The translations under genes and the position numbers were made by a program. A DNA stretch of 64,000 nt, from assembly GCA_963757115.1 (NCBI GenBank), contig CAVWQV010000016.1, forward strand, positions 62,001 through 126,000. Reading direction: 5' to 3'. Shown one piece after another: positions 1 through 9,190 of the stretch. Origin of the DNA: CAVWQV01 sp963757115. Lineage in GTDB: Bacteria; Pseudomonadota; Alphaproteobacteria; Acetobacterales; Acetobacteraceae. A model generated the notes under the pieces. That model was not told the origin of the DNA. It saw only the letters and a program-made list of their open reading frames with translations, and made no database searches. Position 1 is the stretch's first letter. Every line of letters begins with the position of its first letter.

Positions 1-1666
1 TGCCGAATATCGACAGCACTTCGCGTCCCCAATCCTCCGCTTCGGTTTCCTCCCGTCGCGACCAGCGCGGCCGGAGCATTGCGGCGAGCGGCCCCGTGGC
101 GAGCCGCGCGTGCTGGCCGATCAGCACGTTCTGGATCACGGACAAGCTGGCGAACAGCCGGATGTTCTGGAAGGTGCGCGCAATGCCTTTCGCGATGATC
201 GCGTGCTCGGGCAAGTCAGTGATCCGCTCGCCGTCGAACAGGACGTGGCCGTGGTCCGCGCGCACCAGGCCGGTAATCACGTTGAACAGCGTGGATTTGC
301 CCGAGCCGTTCGGTCCGATCACAGCGACTGTCCGGCCCTGTTCCACTTCGAGGCTAACGGAATGCAACGCCACCAGGCCGCCGAAGCGGACGGTGATGCC
401 CTCGACGGCAAGGCAAACCCCACCACTGGGCCGGCTTTCGCCGAGACCCGACAACGGCGTGAGTTCGTCGTCGCCGCGCTGCACGGAAGCGGCCTGCTCG
501 TGGTCACTGAGTGCAGTGGGCGGGCGGCGGGCCGGGATCAGGCCCTCGCGCCGATACAGCATCATCAGCACGAGGATAAACCCGAAGATCAGCTCGATCG
601 ACGGCACGAGATCGACATGCGCCAGCCACACGCTGCCGACCAGCCGGCCAGCAGCGTTCAGCCAGCCCGTCAGATCCTCGAGCCACCATGATTGCAGCAA
701 CTGCAGAAACATTGCCCCGACGACGACGCCCCACACGCTGCCGATGCCGCCGAACACGACCATCACCAGGATCATAACGGACACGGGAAAGCCGAACATG
801 TCGGGCGTGGCCGTTTGCAGCTTGGCGACGTAGAACACGCCCGTCATGCCGGCGAACGCGGCGCCGATGGCGAACGCCAGCAGCTTGTAGCGCGTCCGGT
901 TCACGCCCATGGCGCCGGCGGCGATCTCGTCGTCGCGAATCGCCATCCAGGCCCGGCCGACGCGCGAATCGCGCAGCCGCACGCTGACGAACACCAGCAA
1001 TGCAACCAGCGCCAGGGCGACGTAGTAGTACGGCGCCGCGTCCACGCCGAAGCTCCACCCGAGCAGCCGCGGGGCGGCAATGCCGTTGAGGCCCGCGGCA
1101 CCGTTGGTGACGTCGGACAGATTGCGCACGACGATCGGGACGATCTCGCCGAACCCGAGCGTCACGATCGCCAGATAGTCGCCCCGCAGCCGCAACGTGG
1201 GAAAGCCGAACAGCACGCCCGAACCTGCCGCGACGAGTGCGGCCAGCGGAAGGGCGAGCCAGAACGACAGCGTGAAATGCACGAGGTCGCCCGCCTCGCC
1301 GGGCATCTTTGCGACCAGGCCGAACGCCTGGGCCACGCCCCATGCGTCGCTCCACGCCGGTTGCAATTGGAACGAGTTCAGAATGCCGTATGTGTAGGCT
1401 CCGATCGCGAAGAACGCGGCGTAGCCGAGATCGAGCAGGCCGGCGAAGCCGACCACGATGTTGAGCCCTAGAGCCAGGGTCGCGAACGCCAGCGCGTTGG
1501 CGAGCAAATCGATGTCAGCGTCGTTCGAATGCAACAACGGAAAGCACAAGGCGGCCAACGCGACCGCCGTGACGGCGAGCTGGCGCCACCTGGTTTCCGG
1601 CAACGCGCGCGACAGGCCGGCCAGCGGCCGTAGCGCCGTAAGGCGGCTAGGATTTTGTCGGCGCAA
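1..1666 (-). CDS. Fused LivM permease - LivG ATPase of a Liv-type ABC importer (partial, runs off left edge)
   Basis: Inner-membrane permease joined in one frame to an ABC ATPase; together they would import a branched-chain amino acid, amide or similar solute. The permease half shows GYAAFFAIGAY early and the cytoplasmic loop RAWMAIRDDEIAAGAMG, and ends near base 560. After a polar linker (about 420-550) the ATPase starts with LAVEGITVRFGG and has Walker A GPNGSGKST (bases 291-317) and the Q-loop region ARTFQNIRLF (about 152-187). The signature motif and Walker B are beyond the window. There is no ATG: TTG at 1666 overlaps the LivH stop, and TTG at 1603 (MPETRWRQL) is the alternative. It is downstream of LivH and an SBP on the same strand. 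LivM-LivG fusions are known in proteobacteria; the substrate is not visible. Confidence 0.88.
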   Translation of the reverse strand, partial: MRRQNPSRLTALRPLAGLSRALPETRWRQLAVTAVALAALCFPLLHSNDADIDLLANALAFATLALGLNIVVGFAGLLDLGYAAFFAIGAYTYGILNSFQLQPAWSDAWGVAQAFGLVAKMPGEAGDLVHFTLSFWLALPLAALVAAGSGVLFGFPTLRLRGDYLAIVTLGFGEIVPIVVRNLSDVTNGAAGLNGIAAPRLLGWSFGVDAAPYYYVALALVALLVFVSVRLRDSRVGRAWMAIRDDEIAAGAMGVNRTRYKLLAFAIGAAFAGMTGVFYVAKLQTATPDMFGFPVSVMILVMVVFGGIGSVWGVVVGAMFLQLLQSWWLEDLTGWLNAAGRLVGSVWLAHVDLVPSIELIFGFILVLMMLYRREGLIPARRPPTALSDHEQAASVQRGDDELTPLSGLGESRPSGGVCLAVEGITVRFGGLVALHSVSLEVEQGRTVAVIGPNGSGKSTLFNVITGLVRADHGHVLFDGERITDLPEHAIIAKGIARTFQNIRLFASLSVIQNVLIGQHARLATGPLAAMLRPRWSRREETEAEDWGREVLSIFG

Positions 1667-2576
1667 GACGCCCAAGCAAGCCCGACGGTTTCAACACCAG
1701 CACGAGCACCAGAATGGAGAAGATGATCACGTCTGCCCAGGATGCACCGATCAACTGGCTGCCGAACGCTTCGATGAGCCCGACCAGCACGCCCCCCAGC
1801 ATCGCCCCCGGTACGTTGCCGATGCCGCCCAGCACGGCGGCGGTGAACGCCCGTAGGCCGGCGGTGAAGCCGATAATGAAACTCGTAAAATTGTAGTAGA
1901 GGCCGAAGATCATGCCGGCCGCGCCGGCGAGTGCCGAGCCGAGAAAGAACGCAACGACGATCACCCGGTCGACATCCACGCCCATCATGCGCGCGGCCTC
2001 CGGGTCCTGCGCCGACGCGCGCATCGCCTTGCCGAGGCGCGAGCGCTGCACGAACGCCCACAAGCCGAGCATCAGCAGCAATGCGACGGCCCAGATCAGC
2101 ACCTGCCGCAACTCCAGGGTGGCGCCTCCGATCGCCCATCGCTTCGGCGGCAGCGGGTTGGGGTAGTTCTTGCTATCCGCACCCACAGTGAGCAGCACGA
2201 GATTGAACAGGATGTACGAGACGCCGATGGTGGTGATCATCGCAGCGGGCCCCGACACGCCCCGCAGCGGGCGGAGCGACAGCCGTTCGATCGCGATGCC
2301 GAGGGCACCCGACGCGAGCATGGCGGCGAGGAGTGCAGCGAGCAGCGCGGCCGCGAGCGGCAGTCCGGTCAACAGGACGCCCTGCCCCGAGAGCCCGAAC
2401 GATTGCAGCACCCACATCGCCACGAAGGAGCCGATCATGAACACGTTGAAGTGGGCGAAGTTGATGAGCTCGAGGATGCCGTAGACCAGGGTGAAGCCGA
2501 GTGCCAGCAGCGCGTACATGGCGCCGAGGCTGAGGCCATTGATGGTCTGCTGCAGCCAAAGGTCACGGGCGGTCAT
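1647..2576 (-). CDS. LivH-type branched-chain amino acid ABC transporter permease
   Basis: 309-residue inner-membrane permease, normal family length. The N-terminus has the classic LivH signature NGLSLGAMYALLALGFTLVYG followed by ELINFAHF, and about eight hydrophobic segments follow. The ALAGAAGMIFGLYY and AAVLGGIGNVPGAMLGG stretches near residues 210-260 are the usual ATPase-contacting region. It overlaps the start of the fused permease-ATPase by about 20 bases and follows the SBP gene by 28 bases, so the three are one operon. ATG start. The role is a firm family call; substrate specificity is not readable from the permease. Confidence 0.93.
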   Translation of the reverse strand: MTARDLWLQQTINGLSLGAMYALLALGFTLVYGILELINFAHFNVFMIGSFVAMWVLQSFGLSGQGVLLTGLPLAAALLAALLAAMLASGALGIAIERLSLRPLRGVSGPAAMITTIGVSYILFNLVLLTVGADSKNYPNPLPPKRWAIGGATLELRQVLIWAVALLLMLGLWAFVQRSRLGKAMRASAQDPEAARMMGVDVDRVIVVAFFLGSALAGAAGMIFGLYYNFTSFIIGFTAGLRAFTAAVLGGIGNVPGAMLGGVLVGLIEAFGSQLIGASWADVIIFSILVLVLVLKPSGLLGRLAPTKS

Positions 2577-2604
2577 CGTTGTCTGGGGCCAGTGCCGCCC
2601 TGGG

Positions 2605-3837
2605 TCAGACCTGCGGTGCGGCGCCGACGAAGTGATACTGCGCCGAGATGTCGTCGAGCGGCTTCGTATCGTCCTTCCTGATCTGGAACACGCTGACGGT
2701 GCGGTCCTTGATGTCGCCGTTGGCGTCGAAGGCGACCACCCCCTGGATGGTCGGCACCTGTGCCGACTGGATCGCGTCCCGCACCGTGCTGTGCGTCACC
2801 GGCTTGTTCGCCGCAACCACGCGCTTGACGGAATCGACGATCACGAGCGCCGCGTCGTACGATGTGATCGCGTAGTCATCGGGCGCCTCGCCGAACTTGG
2901 CCCTGTACTCCTTGACGAAGGCTGCCGCCTTGGGGTCATCCGTCATATGCGGCGAAGCGTTGGTCGCGTACCAGCCCTCCGCCGCCGGAAATCCGGCCCC
3001 TGTCAGCATTTCCGGCCCGAGGACGCCGTCACCGCCCGCCTTGATGACGTTCGGGATGATGTCGAACGCCTGCTTGGCGAGCTTGACGCCCGCTTGCAGC
3101 ACGCCGCCGAAATAGAGTGCCTCCGGGTTGAGCGACTTGATCTTGGTCAGCACGGCAGTGTAGTCGGACGCCCTCGGGTCCAGCCGGTCACGACCGAGCA
3201 CCTTCACCCCGTCCTTCTCCGCCTGGCGCTGGAACGCGTCGGCCAGCCCCACACCGTAGGCGCCGCTGTCGTCGAGCACATAGAGCGTCTTGATGTGCAG
3301 CGTTTGGGCCATGAAGTTCGCCATGTTCGGCCCTTGAAAGGCGTCGGTGGTCACCGTGCGAAAATAGATCGGCTTGCCCGCGGGGCGGTACTGCATGGCG
3401 AATTTTGGGTCGGTGAGATCGGGGTTGGTGGACGAGGGTGTGATGGTGGCGAGGTCGCCCTGGCTGAGGATCGGCGCCATCGCCTTTCCGGAGCCGGACA
3501 TCTGCGGGCCGATCGCAGCGACGATCTGCCTATCGGAAACCATCTTGCGGGCGTTCGTCGCCGCCTGCACGGGGTCGTATTGGCCGGCGGTGGCGGTTGC
3601 GTCGTCGAACGACGCCGCTTCGAGATTATAGCCGGGGACGGCCTTGCTCCGGGTCGCGTCCTCCAGCGCGAGTTGCGCGCCGTGCAACATGAGCGTGGCG
3701 CTGTGCAAGTCAGCGCCCGTGAGCGCCAGGTTGATGCCGACCTTGATCGTCTGGTCCTCAGCCAGCACCCTGCGAACGGATAGCGCGCCAAGCAGGAGGG
3801 CGAGAAAAAGTACGGCGGCCACCCGGCGCATTGACAT
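2605..3837 (-). CDS. Periplasmic substrate-binding protein (LivJ/LivK type) of the first ABC importer
   Basis: 410-residue type I periplasmic binding protein. The N-terminal signal peptide (VAAVLFLALLLGALSVRRVLAED) is followed by the family opening IKVGINLALTGADLHSA. Family features include IVAAIGPQMSGSGKAMAPI (residues ~105-125), the tip of the ligand cleft, and YVLDDSGAYGVGLADAF in lobe 2. It captures the solute and delivers it to the LivH and LivM-G subunits encoded just downstream. The ATG has GGGGACG upstream as a weak ribosome site. A 100-base gap separates it from the 2H phosphoesterase gene, so it may have its own promoter. Ligands could be amino acids, amides or aromatic acids; the sequence does not decide. 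Confidence 0.9.
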   Translation of the reverse strand: MSMRRVAAVLFLALLLGALSVRRVLAEDQTIKVGINLALTGADLHSATLMLHGAQLALEDATRSKAVPGYNLEAASFDDATATAGQYDPVQAATNARKMVSDRQIVAAIGPQMSGSGKAMAPILSQGDLATITPSSTNPDLTDPKFAMQYRPAGKPIYFRTVTTDAFQGPNMANFMAQTLHIKTLYVLDDSGAYGVGLADAFQRQAEKDGVKVLGRDRLDPRASDYTAVLTKIKSLNPEALYFGGVLQAGVKLAKQAFDIIPNVIKAGGDGVLGPEMLTGAGFPAAEGWYATNASPHMTDDPKAAAFVKEYRAKFGEAPDDYAITSYDAALVIVDSVKRVVAANKPVTHSTVRDAIQSAQVPTIQGVVAFDANGDIKDRTVSVFQIRKDDTKPLDDISAQYHFVGAAPQV

Positions 3838-3937
3838 AGCTTCGTCCCCGATTCCCGTTGACGGTGGAATCTAAGCAGGGCTCATGCCAACAAGTCACGG
3901 GTTTCCTGCGAAAGCGACGCCAAGGCTAGGTCGCGTG

Positions 3938-4538
3938 TCAGGAGAGCCTCGCCCTCCTGCCACTTCGGAACCAAGCGCCGGACGCGACCGCTCCCGTGAC
4001 CGCGAACAACGGCCAGTTTAGGTGAGGGGCGAGAACGGGTAACGTCGTGATCGCCTCCCACGGGCCGCCGCGGTAGCGCCAGAGTGCAAGCCCGGTTGCG
4101 GTGATCGGCGAGGGGACGGGTTCGCCACGCAACCGCGCCTGGGTGTCGCGGGCGAGCTCGGGGGCCACCTTGTTCTGCACCGTCAGGTGTAACCACCAGC
4201 CGCCGCGATCCTGCGCGGTGAGCCAACCCTCGAAGCACGCCGCCAGCCGCCGCCGCAGCGGTGCCGCCTCGGCCGCGGTGAGGCCGTACGCGACGCCGCG
4301 GCCCAGCAATCGAATGTTCAACACCGCGAGTGAGAACGGCCGGGTGCTCTCGGCAACGTCGGCCAGGGCCCGCGCCACGGCCGGTTCCTGCTCGCCCGGA
4401 AGCGCGTGGAACAGAGTCGACATGCGCGCCGACATGCAAGCGCTCGGGTGGAAAGAACCGCTGCCGGAGTTCGTCGAACCTCCGCTGCGCCGCCGTATCG
4501 AGAGTGAGCGTGACGACGAGCGGAGGAACGGCGTTCAA
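3938..4538 (-). CDS. 2'-5' RNA ligase / 2H phosphoesterase family protein (one frameshift)
   Basis: Soluble 2H-phosphoesterase-like protein of about 200 residues. The first ~35 residues (MNAVPPLVVTLTLD...FFPPERLH) are in one frame and the rest (LFHALPGEQEP onward) in the next. Removing one base near 4418 gives the first HxT motif, AHVTLFHALPG; the second, WLHLTVQ, is intact. Both HxT motifs are the catalytic residues of the superfamily, which acts on 2'-5' or cyclic phosphodiester ends. TTG start, one base after the stop of the esterase gene upstream, which suggests coupling. The C-terminal ~40 residues are hydrophobic and not typical of the family. The real substrate is unknown. Confidence 0.7.
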
Positions 4539-4539
4539 C

Positions 4540-6283
4540 CTATTGCTGCAGACCAGCCTGCTGGCCGTTTGTTCCGACGGTCAGGAGGTCTTTATTTGAA
4601 GTGCAGGACCAGTTCGCGGCATCGTTGACGTCACCGGTGCCGGAGTATTTTGCTTCGGCCGGGAACGGACAAAGCGGCATCGTTCGGTCGACCGCGCCGG
4701 TCGCAGTGTTGCCGGCATTGTGCGATGCGACGATCCCGTCGGGAGCGACGCCGTTCTCGACCCAGTTCTCAAGCGCGGTTAGCGTATCGAATTGGTTGGG
4801 CCCCGGCCCGCCGCCGCAATGCTGCATTCCAGGCACCAGGAACAAGCGCACATCCGCGCTCAGCTCGCCGTAGCCACCCGGCAGCAGTCCCGCCATCTGC
4901 TCGTAGAGTTTGATGGTGCGGAACGGCGACAGGGCTTGTCCGAGAAGCCGTGGTAGATCAACAGTTTCCGATGTTGCTGTAGGAACGGAGCGTAGGCGGG
5001 TGCTCCGGCCGCGAAGCCGCCGTCGCGCGAGGGGGTGAACACCTCGTCGAGCCGGCTGTCGAACAACGCGAGCGTCTGGTCGTCGACCGTGCCAGATGCG
5101 GTTACCGGGAAGCTGAGCAGCGGGAAGTTCGGATCCTGCTCGACCAGGAACTTGAGGAAGTGGTCGTCGAACTGCCAGCCGATCGGGGACGGGGTAAACC
5201 CCGCGTTGCCCCAGGGCTCGGCCGCCGTGAAGTCCGTCGGCGCCACCAAGCCCAGGGTCCAGTTGTCGAAACCGCCAGTGAGATTGCTCACGCTGTAGCC
5301 GGTGTGCACCAAGCGGCCCTGCTCATCCCGGAGGGCGGTGAAATATGCGTTGAGGGTTGTCGCCTGTTGCCCGGTCAGGCAATCGGTCGTCTGGCCCGCC
5401 CCGCAGATCAAAGTGGACGCATCGAACGAGCACGCGCCGGGGTTCTGGATCAGGCCATCGGCAACCCCGTCGGCGGCGTCGCAGCTCGCCGCGATCGCCT
5501 TATCGACGGCGGGCAGCACGGTCGCCGGAAGAAACGCGGCCGGTGAACTGAATTGCTGTTTGTAGAAGTGCGTGCCTTGGAGGATGGCGCGCGCATCAAA
5601 GAACGGCGCACCCGCGATGATGCCGTCGTAGTCGCCGGGATAGTCGGCGGCTTCCGTCGTGGCTTGATGGCCCCCATTGGAGCAGCCGTCGAAATAGCTG
5701 TAGCTGATGTCCTGGCTGTAAAATGCCGACACCAGCGATTTGGCAGCGATCGTCACTTCGTGCGTTGCGCGATAATAGTAGTCGGCCACCTTCGCGCGGT
5801 CGGGCACGCCCGGCTTGATCAGTGCCCAGCTCGCGTCGGTGCCTCCCGCCTGATGGCCGGTGTCGGTGATCGCGGTCGCGTAGCCCTTGCCTAAGGCTTC
5901 GGCGACGTCCACCGGATTTGCGGCGAGATCGGCGTAGGTCGAGCCCAGCCAGCCCACCCACGCCGAAGAACAGGAACTTGCCATTCCACGAGACCGGCAT
6001 CCGGACCTCGAACCCGGCCGACCCCGGCGGGGTCGCGTGGCCGCTCGTGTTTAGCGTGCCGATCACGTCGCAATATTCGGGGTTGGGGGTAGCCGCCGGA
6101 ACGTCGGTCGCAGTGACGATCGTTACGCCAGAAACGTTGAAAGCGGAAATCGCACCGGCCGAACACGCCGTTCCCTGCGCGGCGGCGGGAGAGCTTGTGG
6201 CCAAGATCCCGGACACGAGACCGATGGCGGTGGACGCAAACAGACACCGCCGCCGACGAAGGCGGATCGAATTCGATGTTCAC
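4540..6283 (-). CDS. Secreted tannase / feruloyl esterase family hydrolase (two or three frameshifts)
   Basis: Exported ester hydrolase of the tannase/feruloyl esterase family, normally ~550 residues, acting on plant phenolic esters or related compounds. The signal peptide ends SSPAAAQG. The body contains the nucleophile motif GCSNGG (around base 5690) and VPGMQHCGGG near the C-terminus; the two Cys neighbours and His fit the CS-D-HC arrangement of the family. It breaks near 5945 (extra G in a GGG run) and near 4938 (a missing C), after which FRTIKLYEQMAGLLPGGYG continues. In-frame GTG at 6216 lies inside the signal peptide; GTG at 6283 has a good GAGGAAG site six bases upstream, but needs a third shift near 6275. 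It sits between the small helical protein and the 2H phosphoesterase. Confidence 0.8.
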
Positions 6284-6403
6284 TGGGCGCTTCCTCTCGT
6301 TGGTGCTTGGCACGCAAGGAGTCGCCGAGTGCCAGCGACTCGCTCTTAGCCGAGAGCTAGACCCGTGTTAACCATCCGTAGATCACAGTCGCGTCGTCTC
6401 TCG

Positions 6404-6658
6404 TCAGATATCCGAGCCTGGACCCTCGACGCGCTTGGAAACAGACTTCGCCGCTTCGGCCGCGACATCGCCCTGCGAGTCGAAGTCGGTTGCCATCTCC
6501 TCAAGCGTTGCACGAATCCCCGCATCAGGGATGGCCGACGCCAGCTGACGGCACTGCGACGCCTTGCTTCGAAAGAAACCGGCATCCCAATGACTCTCGA
6601 AGCCCGCACCTTCCATGTCGCCTTCTCCCCGTCGCTGCGAACGCCCGATGCACACCAC
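6404..6658 (-). CDS. Small hypothetical protein, 84 residues, probably helical
   Basis: Short open frame between livF and the esterase, same strand. The core from residue ~28 (FFRSKASQCRQLASAIPDAG) to ~70 looks like the small helical proteins common in alphaproteobacteria that carry a x-R-x-x-A-x-x-C/x-R-x-L-A pattern and a second helix starting TLEEMATDFDSQGD. No signal peptide or membrane segment is visible. ATG start; an internal ATG at residue 15 (MEGAGFESH) is equally possible. Function unknown. Confidence 0.5.
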   Translation of the reverse strand: MVCIGRSQRRGEGDMEGAGFESHWDAGFFRSKASQCRQLASAIPDAGIRATLEEMATDFDSQGDVAAEAAKSVSKRVEGPGSDI

Positions 6659-6708
6659 GCACGGAGCGCCGACCGGTTCCGGCCCTCAACGGAAGTGATT
6701 GCGCGCGA

Positions 6709-7423
6709 CTATGGCGCGAGGAAGCGGAACAGCCGCGGGTCGTCGCGCACGGTTTCCGCGGTGCCTTCCAGCGCCACAGCACCGCGGTCGATCACATAAG
6801 CGTGGCGGGCGACGCGCAGAGCGAGCGAGACGTGCTGCTCCACCAGGAGCACGGCCATCCGCTCACAAAGCTGTTCCAGCCGATGCGCGATCTCTTCGAT
6901 AACGCCGACCCAAACACCTTCCGTCGGCTCGTCAAGCATGAGGAGCCGCGGTCGGCCGAGCAGCGCGCGACCGATCGCAAGCATCTTGCGCTCGCCGCCC
7001 GACAAGGTGGCGGCGGTCTGGTCCAGCCGATGGCCGAGTTTGGGGAAGAAGTCGATCACCTCCGCGATGCTGTCCCGCCCGCGCCCACCGCCCGCGCCGA
7101 GCAGCAGGTTCTCGCGTACTGACAGGCGGCCAAAGATCGGCGTCCTCCTGCGGCACGAAGCCCATGCCGCCGCGCGCCCGGCGCTCGGCGGGCTGCTCGT
7201 CGATGCGGACGCCGCCGAAGCGGATTTCGCCGCCGCGCGCGCGAACCTCGCCCGCCAAAGTCTTGAGCAACGTGCTCTTGCCCGCGCCATTGCGCCCCAA
7301 GATGGCGACGGCGCCGGTTTGCGGCACCTCGAGAGTGAGATCGAACAGCACCTGGCTTCGCCCGTAGCCGGCGGACAAGCGATCGACCGCCAGGATCGGC
7401 GCGGGATCAGAGCCGGCTGACAT
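6709..7423 (-). CDS. LivF-type ABC transporter ATP-binding protein (one frameshift)
   Basis: Second ATPase of the complete Liv-type importer, about 238 residues once repaired. It shows Walker A GRNGAGKST (residues ~40), then MGFVPQEDA; the frame breaks near 7137 (one extra base) and continues IFGRLSVRENLLLG. After that come the signature LSGGERKMLAIGRALL, Walker B RLLMLDEPTEG and the H-loop VEQHVSLAL. It starts inside the end of livG (17-base overlap), which is typical of coupled transporter genes. The C-terminus ends DDPRLFRFLAP. The protein hydrolyses ATP on the cytoplasmic face with the LivG subunit. Confidence 0.88.
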
Positions 7424-8147
7424 ACACTTCCTGTACGCGGGGAGAACGCTCGATTTCTTCCACGGTGCCCTCGTCGAGCACGCGGCCCTGGTCGAGCACG
7501 GTCAGGCGGTCGCAAATGTTCTTGATGAAGTCGAGGTCGTGCTCGACGATGACGAGTGCGCACTCCGCCTTGATCGGCCGCAACAGATCGCCCGTCGCGC
7601 GACGCTCTTCCGGGCTCATGCCGCCGGTCGGTTCGTCGAGCAGCAAGAGGCGCGGCTTGGGCGCGAGCGCCATCGCGATCTCCAGCCATTGCTGCTCGCC
7701 ATGACTGAGCTCACCCGCGAGATCATGCGCTCGACCGGCTAGGCGGAAGCGTTCGAGCGACTGCAATACCGTCCGATCGGACGCACGCCGCGAGCGGGAG
7801 CCGAGCAGGGCAAAGATCCGCTCGCCGGATTGCAGCGCCAGCAGCACGTTGTCGTAGACCGAAAGCTCGGGCAGCACCGCGGTGATCTGGAACTTGAGGC
7901 TGAGGCCCCGTCGCGCCCGCTCGTAAGGAAGCGCCCGGGTGATGTCCTCGCCCCCGAGCGAGACGGTGCCGCGATCGGCAAAGTGAGCGCCCGCAATCGC
8001 CTTCAACAGCGTGCTTTTGCCCGAACCGTTCGGCCCGATCAGGCCGTGGAACGTCCCGGGCTGCACCTCAAGGCTGACATCATCGAGCGCCAGCAGCGCG
8101 CCGAAGCGCTTCGAGGCACCGCGGACGGCGAGCAGCGGCTCAGCCAC
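7407..8147 (-). CDS. LivG-type ABC transporter ATP-binding protein
   Basis: 246-residue ATPase of the complete importer. It opens LLAVRGASKRFGALLALDDVS and has Walker A GPNGSGKST (residues ~40), Q-loop LSLKFQIT, signature LSHGEQQWLEIAMAL, Walker B RLLLLDEPTGGMS and H-loop VEHDLDFIK. LSHGEQ in place of LSGGQ is the common variant in urea/amide-type LivG proteins. I chose the GTG at 8147 because the upstream part of the open frame is only a shadow of livM; it overlaps the livM stop by eight bases. KFQ (instead of TFQ) also fits the urea/short-amide subgroup. Confidence 0.9.
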   Translation of the reverse strand: MAEPLLAVRGASKRFGALLALDDVSLEVQPGTFHGLIGPNGSGKSTLLKAIAGAHFADRGTVSLGGEDITRALPYERARRGLSLKFQITAVLPELSVYDNVLLALQSGERIFALLGSRSRRASDRTVLQSLERFRLAGRAHDLAGELSHGEQQWLEIAMALAPKPRLLLLDEPTGGMSPEERRATGDLLRPIKAECALVIVEHDLDFIKNICDRLTVLDQGRVLDEGTVEEIERSPRVQEVYVSRL

Positions 8148-9186
8148 GCCGGCGCGGGCCGTAGCCGCCGATGCGCTCGCGGGCGGAGACGAGCAAGCCG
8201 AGCAGCCCCGAAGGCTGGAACAACACGACCCCGAGCAGCACGAGCCCGAGAATGATCGGCCAAATGCTCCGCACCGCGTCGATGTCGGCAAGCCAGTAGC
8301 TCAGCACCTCGATGAAGGCGGTCCCCAGCACCGGCCCCACCAGTGTCCCCGCCCCGCCCAGCAGCGTGTAGATCACGGCCATCGTGGACAGCGCCGGGCC
8401 CATGTTGCCCGGCCCGATGAAGCCCTGGTGATACGAGTAGAGCGCGCCCGCGAGGCCCGCGATCCCCCGGCTACCGCGAACACCAGCGCCTTGAACACCT
8501 GCACGCGGTAGCCGAAAAAGGCGAGTCGCTCTTCGTTCTGCCGCAAACCCGCGAGCACCAACCCGAATTGCGACCGCACCATCAGCCGCGCCGCCACGTA
8601 GACGACCGCCAGCAGGCCGAGCACCAGCAGGTAGAATGGCACCCCCTCCACAAACTCGTAGGAACCGGCCTGCAGCAGCTTGATGGACGACAGCCCGTTG
8701 CCGGCGCCCACGTATTGCCAGCCGGACACCAGACGTTCGGCGGCGTAGGATCCGGTGAGCGTGCCGAAGGCGACGAAGATCGGCGTCGGCGTGCGTCGCC
8801 CGAGCAGCAGGAAGCCCGCGAACAACAGGGCCAGCACGAAGCCGACCAGCACCGCAAGCGGCAGCGTGCCCCAGATCGCGCTGAAATCGAGGTCGCGGCC
8901 GACCAGGGCGACGACGTAGCCCGCTACGCCGAAGAACAGCGCCTGGCCGAAGCTCATGATCCCCGAATAGCCCCAGCACAGGTCGAAGCTGATCGCGAGC
9001 AACGACAAGATCAGCACGTTGGTCGCCAACGTTATCAGCTCGGTCCGGTCGCCGAGCAGGATCGGCACGAGCAGCAGCACCACCGCCACGGTCGCCTCGA
9101 TCAACGGCAGCGCGCGCGGTTGCCAGCGGCGCCCAATCGTCGCGCGCGGGGACGCGCGCGACGGCCTGAGGTGCGGCCTCCGTCAA
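8140..9186 (-). CDS. LivM-type ABC transporter permease (one or two frameshifts)
   Basis: Second inner-membrane permease of the complete importer, about 345 residues. The body runs from LIEATVAVVLLLVPILLGD through SFDLCWGYSGIMSFGQALFFGV, the LivM hallmark, to VFAVAGG, then breaks at a run of five G/C bases at 8464-8468 where six would restore IAGLAGALYSYHQGFIGP. The end is FQPSGLLGLLVSARERIGGYG. The start is uncertain: TTG at 9186 has AAGGAG ten bases upstream but needs a second shift in the GCGCGC stretch near 9113; otherwise TTG at 9104 begins MIEATV. The LSTMAVIYTLLGGAGTLVGP loop contacts the ATPases. Confidence 0.86.
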   Translation of the reverse strand: MTEAAPQAVARVPARDDWAPLATARAAVDRGDRGGGAAARADPARRPDRADNVGDQRADLVVARDQLRPVLGLFGDHELRPGAVLRRSGLRRRPGRPRPRFQRDLGHAAACGAGRLRAGPVVRGLPAARATHADADLRRLRHAHRILRRRTSGVRLAIRGRRQRAVVHQAAAGRFLRVCGGGAILPAGARPAGGRLRGGAADGAVAIRVGARGFAAERRATRLFRLPRAGVQGAGVRGSRGIAGLAGALYSYHQGFIGPGNMGPALSTMAVIYTLLGGAGTLVGPVLGTAFIEVLSYWLADIDAVRSIWPIILGLVLLGVVLFQPSGLLGLLVSARERIGGYGPRRRG

Positions 9187-9190
9187 CGGA

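Noticed and set aside
2491..3783. A 430-codon plus-strand open frame
   Set aside because: Antisense shadow of the substrate-binding protein; composition follows GC-rich third positions.
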